A stretch of 64,000 nt of DNA, taken from NCBI RefSeq assembly GCF_005281475.1, contig NZ_CP040106.1, positions 3,686,501 to 3,750,500 of the forward strand, given 5' to 3'. Source of the DNA: Echinicola rosea (GTDB lineage: Bacteria; Bacteroidota; Bacteroidia; Cytophagales; Cyclobacteriaceae). This document shows, piece by piece, positions 1 through 8,704 of this stretch (its first letter is position 1; each line of letters opens with the position of its first letter). Under the pieces are notes generated by a model. That model was not told the origin of the DNA, did not search any database, and saw only the letters and a list, made by a program, of their open reading frames with translations. The position numbers and the translations under genes were made by a program.

Positions 1-300
1 GTTGCCTTGTTACTTTTTTCCTTCAGGTGAAAAACGTAACCAAAAAAACCCGCTGCGGTGAGCTATATGACTAAAATCAAAGCCAGCACTCACGCAGGCA
101 AACTCCTCTATTTGTGCAGCATACCAATTTTTTGTACTGATTCACGTCAAACAAGCCTGCGCTTTTTCCAGCCCACTTCTTTGATTTCTTAACGTCAAAT
201 ACCTCAAGGCAGAATAGAAAATTGCCCACTGAAAAGGAACATGAATCAACATTAATTTAACCGGAATAATATCTTTACCCACTATAATCCATATAGAGCC
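1..300 (+). repeat. 300-bp dispersed direct repeat, copy 1 (left end outside window)
   Basis: Read base by base, this stretch is identical to 17134-17433 in the same orientation, and identity breaks down just after both copies. The left boundary cannot be seen because the window starts inside the repeat. It contains a 12-bp imperfect inverted repeat (GTTACTTTTTTC at 9-20 and its partner at 29-40, one mismatch) around an 8-nt loop. No reading frame crosses it, so it is non-coding. A diverged relative lies at 15177-15421. Function is unknown; a non-autonomous mobile or REP-like element is the most natural reading. Confidence 0.9.
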
Positions 301-413
301 CTTTTTTTATGGTTTTTTGTGCACAAAATTATAATCTTTTACCGATAGCAATGTATTTGTTGCAGGGATCGGCTTTGATTTGAGTAACTATGTAGCATGG
401 ATAGTGAAATTCT

Positions 414-438
414 ATTGACAGGAGTGTGTCCTGTTAAT
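414..438. promoter_or_regulatory. 25-bp imperfect palindrome upstream of the outer-membrane protein gene
   Basis: Two 10-bp arms (ATTGACAGGA and TCCTGTTAAT, 9 of 10 positions complementary) flank a 5-nt centre, about 50 bp before the ATG at 490. The symmetry suits a dimeric regulator or a leader hairpin. No cognate regulator is evident nearby, so the role is a guess. Confidence 0.35.
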
Positions 439-489
439 GTGAAATGAACTTTCAGGATTTATAGAATAGAAAAAAAAATTAAAGTGGAT

Positions 490-1143
490 ATGAAAAAGCT
501 CTTTTGTGCACTCGTGATGTTATGTCTGTTTTCCCTGGAGGGTTATTCCCAAGATGTGCGGTTAAATGTTTACGGCGCTTATGCTTTTGCCGACAGGTTT
601 GACTCTTATTGGGATGTAGGAAACAACTATTACTATGACGGGAAGATCGAAGATGGTTTCCAATGGGGCGGTGGCCTCGAATACGTGGTCAATGATATGG
701 TGGGGGTAGAAGTCTTGTATCTGAGACAGGACACCAATAGTCCTACGCGGTACAGTTATTCAGGATTTGTGGATCGTCGCACCAATTTTGATCTCGGCAT
801 CAACTATATCTTGGTGGCTCCCTCTCGTTATTTTCAAGCTCCAAGTGGCAATCTGGAAGGCTTTTTTGGAGTAATGGCCGGAGTGGTAGTGGCAAACCTA
901 CACAACCCCGATAATGGAAATGATAACAACGCCACCAAAATGGCATGGGGGGTAAAAGGTGGAGGCATCTTGTGGGGATCTGAGCGTATGGGGCTTAAGA
1001 TACAAGCCCAGTTGCTTTCTGCGGTGCAGTCCGTCGGCGGTGGATTTTATTTCGGAACCGGAGGTGCTGGCGCAGGAGTAAATAGCTATTCTTCCATTTA
1101 CCAATTTAGTCTGGGTGGGGGATTGGTATTTAAGTTGAATTAA
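490..1143 (+). CDS. Outer-membrane beta-barrel protein (OmpA-like/OMP_b-brl type), putative
   Basis: Predicted 217-residue exported protein. The start is placed at ATG 490 (an in-frame GTG lies two codons earlier) because it begins a typical signal peptide: MKK, a hydrophobic run to about residue 17, then a cleavage site near GYSQ. The mature part alternates polar and aromatic residues in short glycine-rich strands, ends in an amphipathic strand (LGGGLVFKLN), and has no enzymatic motif. This fits a small 8-stranded outer-membrane barrel with a structural or porin-like role. It stands alone, between the repeat at 1-300 and aqpZ, with a palindrome in its leader. The family call rests on general barrel character and not on a diagnostic motif. 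Confidence 0.6.
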   Translation: MKKLFCALVMLCLFSLEGYSQDVRLNVYGAYAFADRFDSYWDVGNNYYYDGKIEDGFQWGGGLEYVVNDMVGVEVLYLRQDTNSPTRYSYSGFVDRRTNFDLGINYILVAPSRYFQAPSGNLEGFFGVMAGVVVANLHNPDNGNDNNATKMAWGVKGGGILWGSERMGLKIQAQLLSAVQSVGGGFYFGTGGAGAGVNSYSSIYQFSLGGGLVFKLN

Positions 1144-1306
1144 TTCCACCAATTGAATTCCCTAAAATTTAAAATTTCGATTTGGGGTGAGTAAAACAGT
1201 GAACCCAATAATTAAGTGTCAGTTTTTAAAGAATTGACCTGTGGTAGATGGGGTGAAATGTGTTCCTGTTTCATTTGAATAGTGCAACACATAAACCACA
1301 CATATC

Positions 1307-1990
1307 ATGAAAAAGCTAATTGCAGAATTTATTGGGACTTTTTGGTTAGTATTGGGTGGCTGCGGTAGTGCAGTACTTGCTGCGGCTTTCCCGGAATTAG
1401 GGATTGGATTTGCTGGCGTAGCTTTAGCGTTTGGTCTTACTGTCTTGACGATGGCCTATGCCATTGGGCATGTTTCAGGTTGTCACTTGAATCCAGCCGT
1501 ATCCATTGGGTTATGGGCAGGGGGAAGGTTCGAAGCCAAGGAATTGCTTCCCTATATCGTGGCACAGGTGCTGGGAGGCATGGTAGCAGCTTCGGTTCTT
1601 TACGTAATTGCTTCGGACAATCCTGCGTTTGTATTGGGGGGCTTTGCAGCAAACGGTTATGGGGAGCATTCTCCCGGTGGATATGGCATGACCGCTGCAT
1701 TGGTGACAGAAGTGGTCATGACTTTTGCCTTCTTATTTGTGATCCTAGGAGCAACGCACACCAAGGCTCCGCAAGGATGGGCTGGGGTGGCCATTGGCTT
1801 ATGCCTGACGCTGATTCACCTGATTAGCATCCCTGTTACCAATACCTCTGTAAACCCTGCCAGGAGCACCAGCCAAGCGATTTTTGTTGGTGATTGGGCT
1901 TTGGGGCAGCTATGGTTGTTTTGGGTGGCTCCGATAGTGGGGGCGATCTTGGCGGGATGGGTGTTTAAGTATTTATCTCCTGAAAAATGA
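1307..1990 (+). CDS. aqpZ: Aquaporin Z-type water channel
   Basis: 227-residue inner-membrane channel of the MIP family, usual length for bacterial AqpZ. Both half-helix NPA motifs are present: HLNPAVS (NPA at 62-64) and SVNPARS (NPA at 183-185). The selectivity filter typical of water-specific channels is visible as His171, Thr180 and Arg186, which argues for AqpZ and against a glycerol facilitator. Six hydrophobic segments are apparent, with the two-fold repeat expected of the family. It is probably monocistronic: more than 160 bp separate it from the genes on each side, and no terminator hairpin was seen after it. The expected role is passive water flux during osmotic change. Confidence 0.95.
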   Translation: MKKLIAEFIGTFWLVLGGCGSAVLAAAFPELGIGFAGVALAFGLTVLTMAYAIGHVSGCHLNPAVSIGLWAGGRFEAKELLPYIVAQVLGGMVAASVLYVIASDNPAFVLGGFAANGYGEHSPGGYGMTAALVTEVVMTFAFLFVILGATHTKAPQGWAGVAIGLCLTLIHLISIPVTNTSVNPARSTSQAIFVGDWALGQLWLFWVAPIVGAILAGWVFKYLSPEK

Positions 1991-2110
1991 ACAATGGAAT
2001 ACTGGATATTACCATCCATTTCCTAAGGCCGTGGATAGTATGTTGTCCAAATGGTGGAACTTGACTATATTAGATAATCAAACCTGACGTCGTACATAGC
2101 TAACTCTTTT

Positions 2111-3133
2111 ATGCCCAAACCACTTAAATTTGGAATCATCGGGACAGGTGCCATCGCCCAAAAACATGCTGCAGCCATCAATGAATTGAAATGTGCCGAG
2201 TTGGTGGCAGTATGCAGTTCGTCGGCCGAAAGGGCCAAACAAGCTGAAGGGCAGTTCAAGGTAAAGGGATATGATAATTTAGAGGATTTTCTGGCCCATC
2301 CCGATCTGGAGGTAGTGTGTATCTGCACAGCAAGTGGCCAGCATCTTGAGCCTACACTAAAGGCAGCCCAAGCGGGAAAGCATGTATTGGTGGAGAAGCC
2401 CATTGAAATCAGCGTGGAAAGGGCTGATGCCATGATCCAGGCTTGTGAGCAGTATAAAGTCAAGCTTGGCGTGATTTTCCAAAATCGATTTAACGAAGGA
2501 TATGTCCTGCTCAGGTCAGCCGTCAAAAGTGGACAACTGGGCCAATTGTTGATGGGAAATGCATATATAAAGTGGTTCCGGAACCGGGAGTATTACGAAA
2601 GTAGTCACTGGAAAGGAACCTTTGACGGTGACGGAGGAGGTGCTTTTATTAATCAGGGAATTCACACCATCGATTTATTACTTGATATCATGGGAAGTGT
2701 GGCAACTGTATTCGGAAAGGTTAAAACAGCAATTTACGATATTGAGGGAGAAGATACGGGAACGGCTTTGGTTACCTTTCAAAATGGTGCTTTGGGTAAT
2801 ATTACAGCCGGGACATCTCTTTACCCAGGTTATCCGGAGCGACTGGAAATTTACGGTACGGCAGGCAGTGTTATTTTGGAAGGCGGCAAGATTGTCGCTT
2901 GGAATATCCTGGATCAAGACTCTAAAGCAATTTCTGCTGACCAACATGCCAGTGGTGCTGCTGATCCTATGGCCATTGGTCATGCCCTACATTTAATGCA
3001 AATCGAGGATATGGTGATGGCTGTTCGGGAGGACAAACACCCATTGGTAACAGGTCAAATAGCTAAGAAATCACTTGAAGTAATTTTAGCTATTTACCAA
3101 AGCTCAACTACCGGAAAAGAAATTTCATTCTGA
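2111..3133 (+). CDS. Gfo/Idh/MocA family NAD(P)-dependent oxidoreductase
   Basis: 340 residues. The N-terminal Rossmann fold starts FGIIGTGAIAQKH (GxGxxA at 11-16), and the family's EKP motif, with the catalytic-site lysine, lies at 95-97. The C-terminal alpha/beta domain carries the QGIHTIDLL motif typical of substrate binding. Such enzymes oxidise or reduce hydroxyl groups of sugars, inositols or sugar acids in the cytoplasm. The sequence alone does not identify the substrate. The nearby hexuronate locus makes a sugar or sugar-acid substrate plausible, but this gene is on the opposite strand and separated from uxuA by a small lipoprotein gene, so a shared pathway is not shown. Confidence 0.9.
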   Translation: MPKPLKFGIIGTGAIAQKHAAAINELKCAELVAVCSSSAERAKQAEGQFKVKGYDNLEDFLAHPDLEVVCICTASGQHLEPTLKAAQAGKHVLVEKPIEISVERADAMIQACEQYKVKLGVIFQNRFNEGYVLLRSAVKSGQLGQLLMGNAYIKWFRNREYYESSHWKGTFDGDGGGAFINQGIHTIDLLLDIMGSVATVFGKVKTAIYDIEGEDTGTALVTFQNGALGNITAGTSLYPGYPERLEIYGTAGSVILEGGKIVAWNILDQDSKAISADQHASGAADPMAIGHALHLMQIEDMVMAVREDKHPLVTGQIAKKSLEVILAIYQSSTTGKEISF

Positions 3134-3228
3134 CCATTTCTTAAACCTAATAATCGTCTCTGCACGACCGCGGATATGATTTATAGGCAGGAACTGCGGA
3201 AGTCGTAGTATTTCAAAATAAATGACGG

Positions 3229-3498
3229 CTATTCAGCATCCATGAGGTAAAGCACCTGTCGAAGGTAATAGCCTTGGTCCATGCGGATGAGTTGGTCATT
3301 TTTAAAGTAGAAGTATTTTTCGTCATATTCAGAAGTAGGAATGGTATAAATTGTATAGGTTTCATCCATTTCGATGATTTCCTCATTTATATTTGCCTTT
3401 TCAAATTCTTCTTTGGTCATTCCAATATCTGCAGTGATGCGAAACGCAGCGCATGAAAGGAGCGTAAAAAAAGGCAAGACGATAAGTAGCTTCTTCAT
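3229..3498 (-). CDS. Small lipoprotein, possible SmpA/BamE-like fold
   Basis: 89 residues. It begins MKKLLIVLPFFTLLSC, a lipoprotein signal peptide with lipobox LLSC (Cys16). The mature part, about 73 residues, contains GMTKEEFEKAN followed by predicted strands (YTIYTIP, KYFYFKNDQLIRMDQG). This resembles small BamE/SmpA-like lipoproteins, in which a GMT-like helix precedes a beta hairpin. The match is weak, and a role in outer-membrane assembly should not be assumed. The gene is monocistronic, convergent with the oxidoreductase gene and in the same direction as uxuA. Confidence 0.6.
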   Translation of the reverse strand: MKKLLIVLPFFTLLSCAAFRITADIGMTKEEFEKANINEEIIEMDETYTIYTIPTSEYDEKYFYFKNDQLIRMDQGYYLRQVLYLMDAE

Positions 3499-3689
3499 AG
3501 TAGAGAGTAGTTAGTTGTTTTAGTTGCGAGGGCAAAAAACATTCCTTTTTCCCTTTTTTCAAAAGACTCAATCCCAAAAGGTGTCAAAAAAAATATAACC
3601 AGCTTATTGTCAGTCTGCTAATGCGTTCCCTTATTGGCTGAGAACTTCGGTTAGATCCATTGAAAAAAGTGGAAACATAACTGACGTAA

Positions 3690-3723
3690 AAGTCGGAGGA
3701 AGCGAATTCGCTTCCTCCGACTT
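3690..3723. terminator. 34-bp perfect palindrome, probable terminator of the uxaC-SDR-uxuA operon
   Basis: A fully self-complementary sequence (arms AAGTCGGAGGAAGCGAA, centre GAATTC) lies 36 bp beyond the uxuA stop codon. As RNA it would form a GC-rich stem of about 14 bp with a small loop on either strand. On the minus strand it is followed by a weak TTTA only, so termination is likely but a protein-binding site is not excluded. Confidence 0.65.
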
Positions 3724-3759
3724 GAAAAGATGCAAGGAGCAGGGCAGGCGGTTAATCTG

Positions 3760-4938
3760 TTATTTTAAACCATGGATCAATCCCATTTCCAGTCCCCTCA
3801 GCTCGGCCAATCCTTTAAGCCTTCCGATTCCTGTATAGCCAGGGTTGGTGGTTTTCTTAAGGTCATCTAACATTTGGTGGCCATGGTCAGGACGCATAGG
3901 GAGTGATTTGCCTCTCTTTGCCTGTACCTTGATGAGTTCCTTGATTACTTCTACGATCGGGACATCTCCTTCCAAGTGATTGGCTTCATGGAAATTTCCT
4001 TCGGCATCCCGCTGCGTACTGCGCAGGTGGATGAAGTGGATATGGTCTCCGTGTTCCCTGATAATCTGCGGAAGGTCATTATCTGCCCGTACTCCAAAGG
4101 ATCCGGTACAAAAGGTGATCCCATTGTATTCACTGGGGGTCTCCGTGACCAACCGTTTTACATCGTCGATCGTGCTCATAACCCTAGGAAGTCCAAACAT
4201 CGGAAAGGGTGGGTCATCCGGATGGATGGCCATGAAGACACGGTTTTTTTCTGCGACAGGAATGATTTCATCCAAAAACAGTTTTAAGTTATCGGCAAGT
4301 TTACCGGCGTCGATATCCTTATAGGTATCCAGTACTTTTTGAAAATCCTTCAAAGAATAACCTTCCTCAGCCCCCGGTAACCCAGCAATGATATTGTTGG
4401 TGAGCAATTGCTTGTTGTCATCAGAGATTTGCTTAAAATAAGCTTCCGCACGTTTGATGACATTTTTGCTGTATGAATCTGCAGCATGTGGCCGCTTGAG
4501 GATAAACAGGTCGAAAGCAGCTAAAGCCTGTAATTCAAAACGAAGGGCTTTTGCTCCGTTGGGGAGTTCGTAAGCCAAGTCTGTCCGTGTCCAATCCAGC
4601 ACGGGCATGAAGTTATAACAAACCGTATGGATGCCTTCAGCAGCTAGATTTTCAATAGAAGTTATATAATTGGCAATGTATTTCTGATAATCACCGCTTC
4701 TTGTTTTAATGTGTTCATGGACAGGAATACTTTCGACTACCGACCAAGTAAGCCCAGCCGCTTCGATAGTATCCTTTCGTTTTTTGATTTCTTCACGCGA
4801 CCAAATTACCCCATTGGGCAAGTGATGTAGGGCAGATACGATGCCAGTGGCGCCTGCCTGTCGTATGTCTGCCAAGGTTACAGGGTCCTGTGGACCATAC
4901 CAGCGCATGGTTTGCTCCATTTTTATCAATTCACTCAT
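3760..4938 (-). CDS. uxuA: Mannonate dehydratase
   Basis: 392 residues, near the usual length. It dehydrates D-mannonate to 2-keto-3-deoxy-D-gluconate (EC 4.2.1.8), a metal-dependent cytoplasmic step of glucuronate breakdown. Family hallmarks are [10 protein letters not shown] near the N-terminus, [14 protein letters not shown] (30-43), AIHPDDPP (237-244), CTGSFG (277-282), HLRST (304-308) and MRPDHG (348-353); these carry the Mn-binding Cys/His/Asp residues. Met7 (MEQTMRW) matches the start of many homologs and may be the true start; Met1 is given here. It is the last gene of the uxaC-SDR-uxuA operon, 61 bp after the SDR gene, and is followed by a palindromic terminator. The next enzymes of the pathway (KDG kinase, aldolase) are not in the window. 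Confidence 0.96.
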   Translation of the reverse strand: MSELIKMEQTMRWYGPQDPVTLADIRQAGATGIVSALHHLPNGVIWSREEIKKRKDTIEAAGLTWSVVESIPVHEHIKTRSGDYQKYIANYITSIENLAAEGIHTVCYNFMPVLDWTRTDLAYELPNGAKALRFELQALAAFDLFILKRPHAADSYSKNVIKRAEAYFKQISDDNKQLLTNNIIAGLPGAEEGYSLKDFQKVLDTYKDIDAGKLADNLKLFLDEIIPVAEKNRVFMAIHPDDPPFPMFGLPRVMSTIDDVKRLVTETPSEYNGITFCTGSFGVRADNDLPQIIREHGDHIHFIHLRSTQRDAEGNFHEANHLEGDVPIVEVIKELIKVQAKRGKSLPMRPDHGHQMLDDLKKTTNPGYTGIGRLKGLAELRGLEMGLIHGLK

Positions 4939-4999
4939 AAGTAATTGAAAAACAATATTTTAATTATTGACTATTGATTTTTTTTCTAGCGGTGCCTAA

Positions 5000-5815
5000 C
5001 TAAACACCACCAAAAGCACTGAATCCGCCATCCACAGGAATGATCGTTCCAGTTACGAATTTGGAGGCATTGCTACACAAGAAGCTCACTGCACCAAAGA
5101 GGTCTTCAGGATCTCCAAATCGATCCATTGGGGTGTGGCTGATAATTTGGTTGCCACGAGCGGTCAGGCTGCCATCATCCTCGGTGAGTAATGCCCTGTT
5201 TTGTTCCGTAAGGAAAAATCCCGGTGCTATGGCATTGACCCGGTACTGCTTTCCATATTTTTGACAGAATTCTACGGACAGCCATTTGGTGAGGTTATCT
5301 ATAGCGGCTTTGGCTGAAGCATAGCCCATTACCCTGGTGAGTGGTCTGGAGGCGGCCATCGATGAAATATTGATGATGCTAACCGCAGGATTATGGAGTA
5401 GGAGCGGGGTAAATACTTGAATGGGAAGCAGGGTTCCCAGATAGTTGAGCTCCATGACCTTTTTGACCTCCTCTATATCCAGGTCTGTGATTTTTTGATC
5501 TGGAGTGACGATGGCACCGGGCATGTTTCCACCAGCGGCATTGATCAAAACATCAATCCCGCCAAATTCTTTTTCTACCTGTTGAGCCGCAGATTCCAGT
5601 GCTTCTTTATTGGTTACATCAGCGATCAGGGCAGAGGCTTTTCCTCCCTTGTTGGTGATTGAGGTTACCAAGTCTTTTACTTTATTGGGATTTCTCCCCA
5701 AAATGATGACTTGAGCCCCTTCAGTAGCCAGGTGCTGGGTGATTTTGCTTCCCAAAACACCGGTAGCTCCACTGATGAGGATAATTTTGTCTTTGATAGA
5801 AAATAGTGCAGACAT
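5000..5815 (-). CDS. SDR-family oxidoreductase, probable D-mannonate oxidoreductase (fructuronate reductase)
   Basis: 271 residues of classical short-chain dehydrogenase. The cofactor-binding SGATGVLGS is at 15-23, NAAGG at 92-96, catalytic Ser within NISSMAAS (149-156), and YASAK (Tyr165, Lys169). The GTIIPVDGGFSAFGG C-terminus is typical. It is placed between uxaC (17 bp upstream) and uxuA (61 bp downstream), so the missing step, fructuronate to mannonate, is the obvious reaction. The enterobacterial enzyme UxuB belongs to the unrelated long-chain mannitol dehydrogenase family; several Firmicutes and Bacteroidota use an SDR of this kind. Function is inferred from position plus that precedent. 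KduD-like 2-keto-3-deoxygluconate dehydrogenase activity is the main alternative. Confidence 0.88.
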   Translation of the reverse strand: MSALFSIKDKIILISGATGVLGSKITQHLATEGAQVIILGRNPNKVKDLVTSITNKGGKASALIADVTNKEALESAAQQVEKEFGGIDVLINAAGGNMPGAIVTPDQKITDLDIEEVKKVMELNYLGTLLPIQVFTPLLLHNPAVSIINISSMAASRPLTRVMGYASAKAAIDNLTKWLSVEFCQKYGKQYRVNAIAPGFFLTEQNRALLTEDDGSLTARGNQIISHTPMDRFGDPEDLFGAVSFLCSNASKFVTGTIIPVDGGFSAFGGV

Positions 5816-5832
5816 GATTCGTGTTGTGGTTT

Positions 5833-7260
5833 TTATTGGAAGTTAAAATAATTCTTGGCGTTGTAATAGCAGATGTCCTGGATCATTTTTCCCAGCCATT
5901 TTTCATCTGCAGGCAATTCTCCATTTTCCACGTCATTGCCGATGAGGTTACAGAGTGTCCTGCGGAAATATTCATGTCGGGGAAAAGAGAGAAAGCTTCT
6001 GGAGTCGGTCAACATTCCCACAAAACAGCTGAGAAGTCCCATGTTGGAGAGGGCGTTCATCTGTTTTTCCATGCCGTCCTTTTGATCTAAAAACCACCAT
6101 CCGGATCCAAATTGCACCTTACCGCGAATGGATCCATCATTAAAATTGCCCGTCATGGTGGCCATTACCTCATTGTCGCGAGGGTTGAGGTTATAGAGAA
6201 TGGTTTTGCAGAGCTGGTCAGTTTTATCCAGTGCATTAAGAAATTGGGAAAGGGATTTTGCCTGACTGAAGTCACCAATGCTATCAAAACCTGTATCAGG
6301 CCCAAGGGTATCGAGCATTCGTTCGTTTGTATTTCGAAGTGCTCCCAAGTGGAACTGCTGGGTCCAGCCTTTGGCATGGTAGAGGCGGCATAGTTCCAAT
6401 AGGGTGACAAATTTATAATAGGCAGTTTCTTCCTGATCCAGTGGTTTTCCTGCGGTAACTTTTTTGAATAGTATTTCTATATCAAAGGTGCCGATCGGAA
6501 AGTAATAGAGCTGTTCCAATCCATGGTCTGCCAGACGTCCGCCATTTTCATGGAAGAAAGCAATGCGGTTTTCCAGCGCAGCCATTAGCTGTTCGTGACT
6601 TTCGATGGGCATATTGCTTGCAGCAGCCAATTTTTCGAGATATGCATGATACTCGTTTGGTTGTTCTACTGCAAAGGATTTGTCCGGACGGAAGGTAGGG
6701 AAGAGTCCAATGGGCATACCATTATCAGCTGCCATTTTGTGGTATTGCAGATTGTCGGTAGGATCGTCGGTGGTGCAGACCGTTTCCACCTTCATTCCTG
6801 CCAGTAAGGATTGGGTATTATGGGAATCTTGTTGGAGCTGCGCCGTCGTTTCTTGGTAAACCGCGTCGGCGTTGTCAGCAGAAAGTAAATCACCGATATC
6901 AAAATACCGAAGTAGTTCCAAGTGCGTCCAGTGGTACAGTGGATTTCTCATCGTATATGGAACGGTATGCGCCCATTGCTGAAATTTCTCCTGATCGGTG
7001 GCATTTCCAGTGATGTATTTTTCCTGAATCCCAAAAGTTCTCATTGCCCTCCATTTGTAATGGTCTCCTGCGAGCCATATTTGGGAGATGTTCTCAAATT
7101 TTCGGTTTTCTGCTAGGTCTTTGGGAGATAGGTGACAATGGTAGTCAATTATCGGCATCCTTTTAGCATAATCGTGATAAAGGATGTTTGCCATTTCCGT
7201 TTTTAGTAAAAAATCCTCTTGGATAAAAGTGGATTTTATTTTGGGTTCAGGAGTACTCAT
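5833..7260 (-). CDS. uxaC: Glucuronate isomerase
   Basis: 475 residues, normal for the family (EC 5.3.1.12). It interconverts D-glucuronate and D-fructuronate, and D-galacturonate and D-tagaturonate, in the cytoplasm. Diagnostic features are IIDYHCHLSPKDLAENR near residues 37-53 (metal-binding His41 and His43), the YHWTHLELLRYF stretch, and a C-terminal segment rich in RHEYFRR-type motifs. It is the first gene of a three-gene operon (uxaC, SDR, uxuA) read away from the LacI regulator. The 364-bp intergenic region upstream contains a LacI-type operator at 7500-7515. No altaronate/tagaturonate-branch genes (uxaA/uxaB) are present, so the local pathway is the glucuronate branch. Confidence 0.96.
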   Translation of the reverse strand: MSTPEPKIKSTFIQEDFLLKTEMANILYHDYAKRMPIIDYHCHLSPKDLAENRKFENISQIWLAGDHYKWRAMRTFGIQEKYITGNATDQEKFQQWAHTVPYTMRNPLYHWTHLELLRYFDIGDLLSADNADAVYQETTAQLQQDSHNTQSLLAGMKVETVCTTDDPTDNLQYHKMAADNGMPIGLFPTFRPDKSFAVEQPNEYHAYLEKLAAASNMPIESHEQLMAALENRIAFFHENGGRLADHGLEQLYYFPIGTFDIEILFKKVTAGKPLDQEETAYYKFVTLLELCRLYHAKGWTQQFHLGALRNTNERMLDTLGPDTGFDSIGDFSQAKSLSQFLNALDKTDQLCKTILYNLNPRDNEVMATMTGNFNDGSIRGKVQFGSGWWFLDQKDGMEKQMNALSNMGLLSCFVGMLTDSRSFLSFPRHEYFRRTLCNLIGNDVENGELPADEKWLGKMIQDICYYNAKNYFNFQ

Positions 7261-7499
7261 ATCGCCTTATTTTTTTCGCTAAAGCACTGATGATCGAAGT
7301 AAGAATAGTGTTCTGCAAAAGTGCGTTTAGCCCAATTATGATAGGTTTCAGTGTTAAACTTTTTCTTCTGTAAAATAAAATTTGATTAGTGGGCTTGAAA
7401 TGCCCCGTTTGGTTATATTTCAAGCCAAAATCTTGTCTTAAGATCAAGTAATAATAGCCAATGTTTGCTGTTTTTTTAAGAAATGAGCTCACTTTAATC

Positions 7500-7515
7500 A
7501 CGGAATCGTTTTCGT
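7500..7515. promoter_or_regulatory. LacI-family operator, copy 1 (uxaC/lacI intergenic)
   Basis: ACGGAATCGTTTTCGT, a near-palindrome with the central CG typical of LacI-family operators. It differs at one position from 13561-13576, which lies between susC and the hexuronate transporter gene. It sits about 240 bp upstream of uxaC and 110 bp upstream of the lacI ATG, so it could control both genes. Confidence 0.7.
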
Positions 7516-7624
7516 TTATTTCAGGTGAGTTCATACCAGTTGGTGTTTTATTGTGAAGGAAGTAGGGAGAGATTGGCGAAATACCTTAAATTTGATGTGC
7601 AATAACCCCAAGCGGTATGTTTTT

Positions 7625-8644
7625 ATGAGTGGTGTTAATATAAAAAAACTGGCTGAAGTATTGAACTTGGCACCTTCTACGGTATCCAGGGCACTTAATG
7701 ACAGCTATGAAATAAGCGAAAAAACGAAGAAAAGGGTGCAGGAAGTGGCCAAGCAAATGAATTATCAGCCAAATCCATTTGCACGTAGTCTGAGAGAGCA
7801 CAGGAGCAAGACCATCGCCATGATCATACCGGACCTGGTCAATAATTTTTTTGCGCAGGTGATCGAAGGGGTAGAAGAAATCACCCAGCAGTTTGGCTAT
7901 CACTTATTGGTGTACCATACGCATGAAAACCTGGAAAAAGAAAAAGAAATCGTCACGCATTTGCTCAATGGACGAGTAGATGGCATTATGATGTCGGTCT
8001 CGCACCAGACCAAAGAAACAGAACATTTGCTCAATGTTTATGAAAAACGTATTCCTATTATCTTCTTTGATCGAATTTGTGAAACGATCCCGACCACTAA
8101 GTTCGTGACCAATGGATATGAAAGTGGCTATGAACTGACCAGCCATATGATAAATGAGGGCTGTAAGCGGATCGCCTTTTTATTGCTGTCAAGGGAGATC
8201 TCCATTAGCCAGCAGCGCCTAAGGGGATATTTGGATGCCTTAAAAGACCATGGCATAGGAGAGGACGAGGCACTGGTCCTGAAGTGTGAGAATTCTGATG
8301 AGGAAAACCACCGTATCATTAAGAATTTCTTGTGCAGCGAAGCTAAGCCGGATGGGGTTTTGGCAGCAGTGGAAAAATTGGCCATTAGCACTTACTATGT
8401 GGCCCATGATTTGAAGTTGGATATTCCCAATGAGCTGAAAGTCGCTTGTTTTTCGAACATGAAAATAGCTGATCTCTTAAATCCAAGCCTTACCACGGTA
8501 GCACAGCCCACGCATGAGTTTGGGAGACAGGCAGCTAGCTTACTGATGAATAAGCTGACCAAAAAAAATGCTCCGGATTTTGAGGATACGGTGATTACTT
8601 TGCCTTCCACGCTGCACATCAGAAAATCATCTCGGTTACTGTAA
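7625..8644 (+). CDS. LacI-family transcriptional regulator of the hexuronate locus
   Basis: 339 residues from ATG 7625. An upstream in-frame GTG at 7553 would add 24 residues not seen in this family, and the DNA-binding domain starts right after Met7625 (VNIKKLAEVLNLAPSTVSRALN). The LacI helix-turn-helix and hinge occupy residues 3-55 (YQPNPFARSLR). The rest is a periplasmic-binding-protein-like effector domain (about 60-335) with IAMIIPDLVNNFFAQVIEGVE and DGIMMSVS. It is divergent from uxaC and convergent with susD. Two near-identical palindromes, upstream of this gene and in the susC/transporter intergenic region, are the likely binding sites. The effector is probably a hexuronate or pathway intermediate (inference). 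Confidence 0.92.
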   Translation: MSGVNIKKLAEVLNLAPSTVSRALNDSYEISEKTKKRVQEVAKQMNYQPNPFARSLREHRSKTIAMIIPDLVNNFFAQVIEGVEEITQQFGYHLLVYHTHENLEKEKEIVTHLLNGRVDGIMMSVSHQTKETEHLLNVYEKRIPIIFFDRICETIPTTKFVTNGYESGYELTSHMINEGCKRIAFLLLSREISISQQRLRGYLDALKDHGIGEDEALVLKCENSDEENHRIIKNFLCSEAKPDGVLAAVEKLAISTYYVAHDLKLDIPNELKVACFSNMKIADLLNPSLTTVAQPTHEFGRQAASLLMNKLTKKNAPDFEDTVITLPSTLHIRKSSRLL

Positions 8645-8645
8645 A

Positions 8646-8680
8646 AAAACGCCAACTGAATAGCATTCAGCTGGCGTTTT
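8646..8680. terminator. Bidirectional terminator between lacI and susD
   Basis: A 15-bp stem (AAAACGCCAACTGAA with one mismatch to its partner) and a 5-nt loop, with an A tract on the left and a T tract on the right. It starts 2 bp after the lacI stop codon and ends 24 bp before the susD stop codon, so it can end transcription from both sides. Confidence 0.88.
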
Positions 8681-8704
8681 AAAAATTGGTGGTTTATCGT
8701 AATA

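Noticed and set aside
2065..2526. 153-codon minus-strand frame over the oxidoreductase gene
   Set aside because: It is a shadow of the Gfo/Idh/MocA gene on the other strand.
7247..7534. 95-codon minus-strand frame upstream of uxaC
   Set aside because: It overlaps the operator and promoter region, has no recognisable domain, and its composition is not coding-like; it overlaps the uxaC start.
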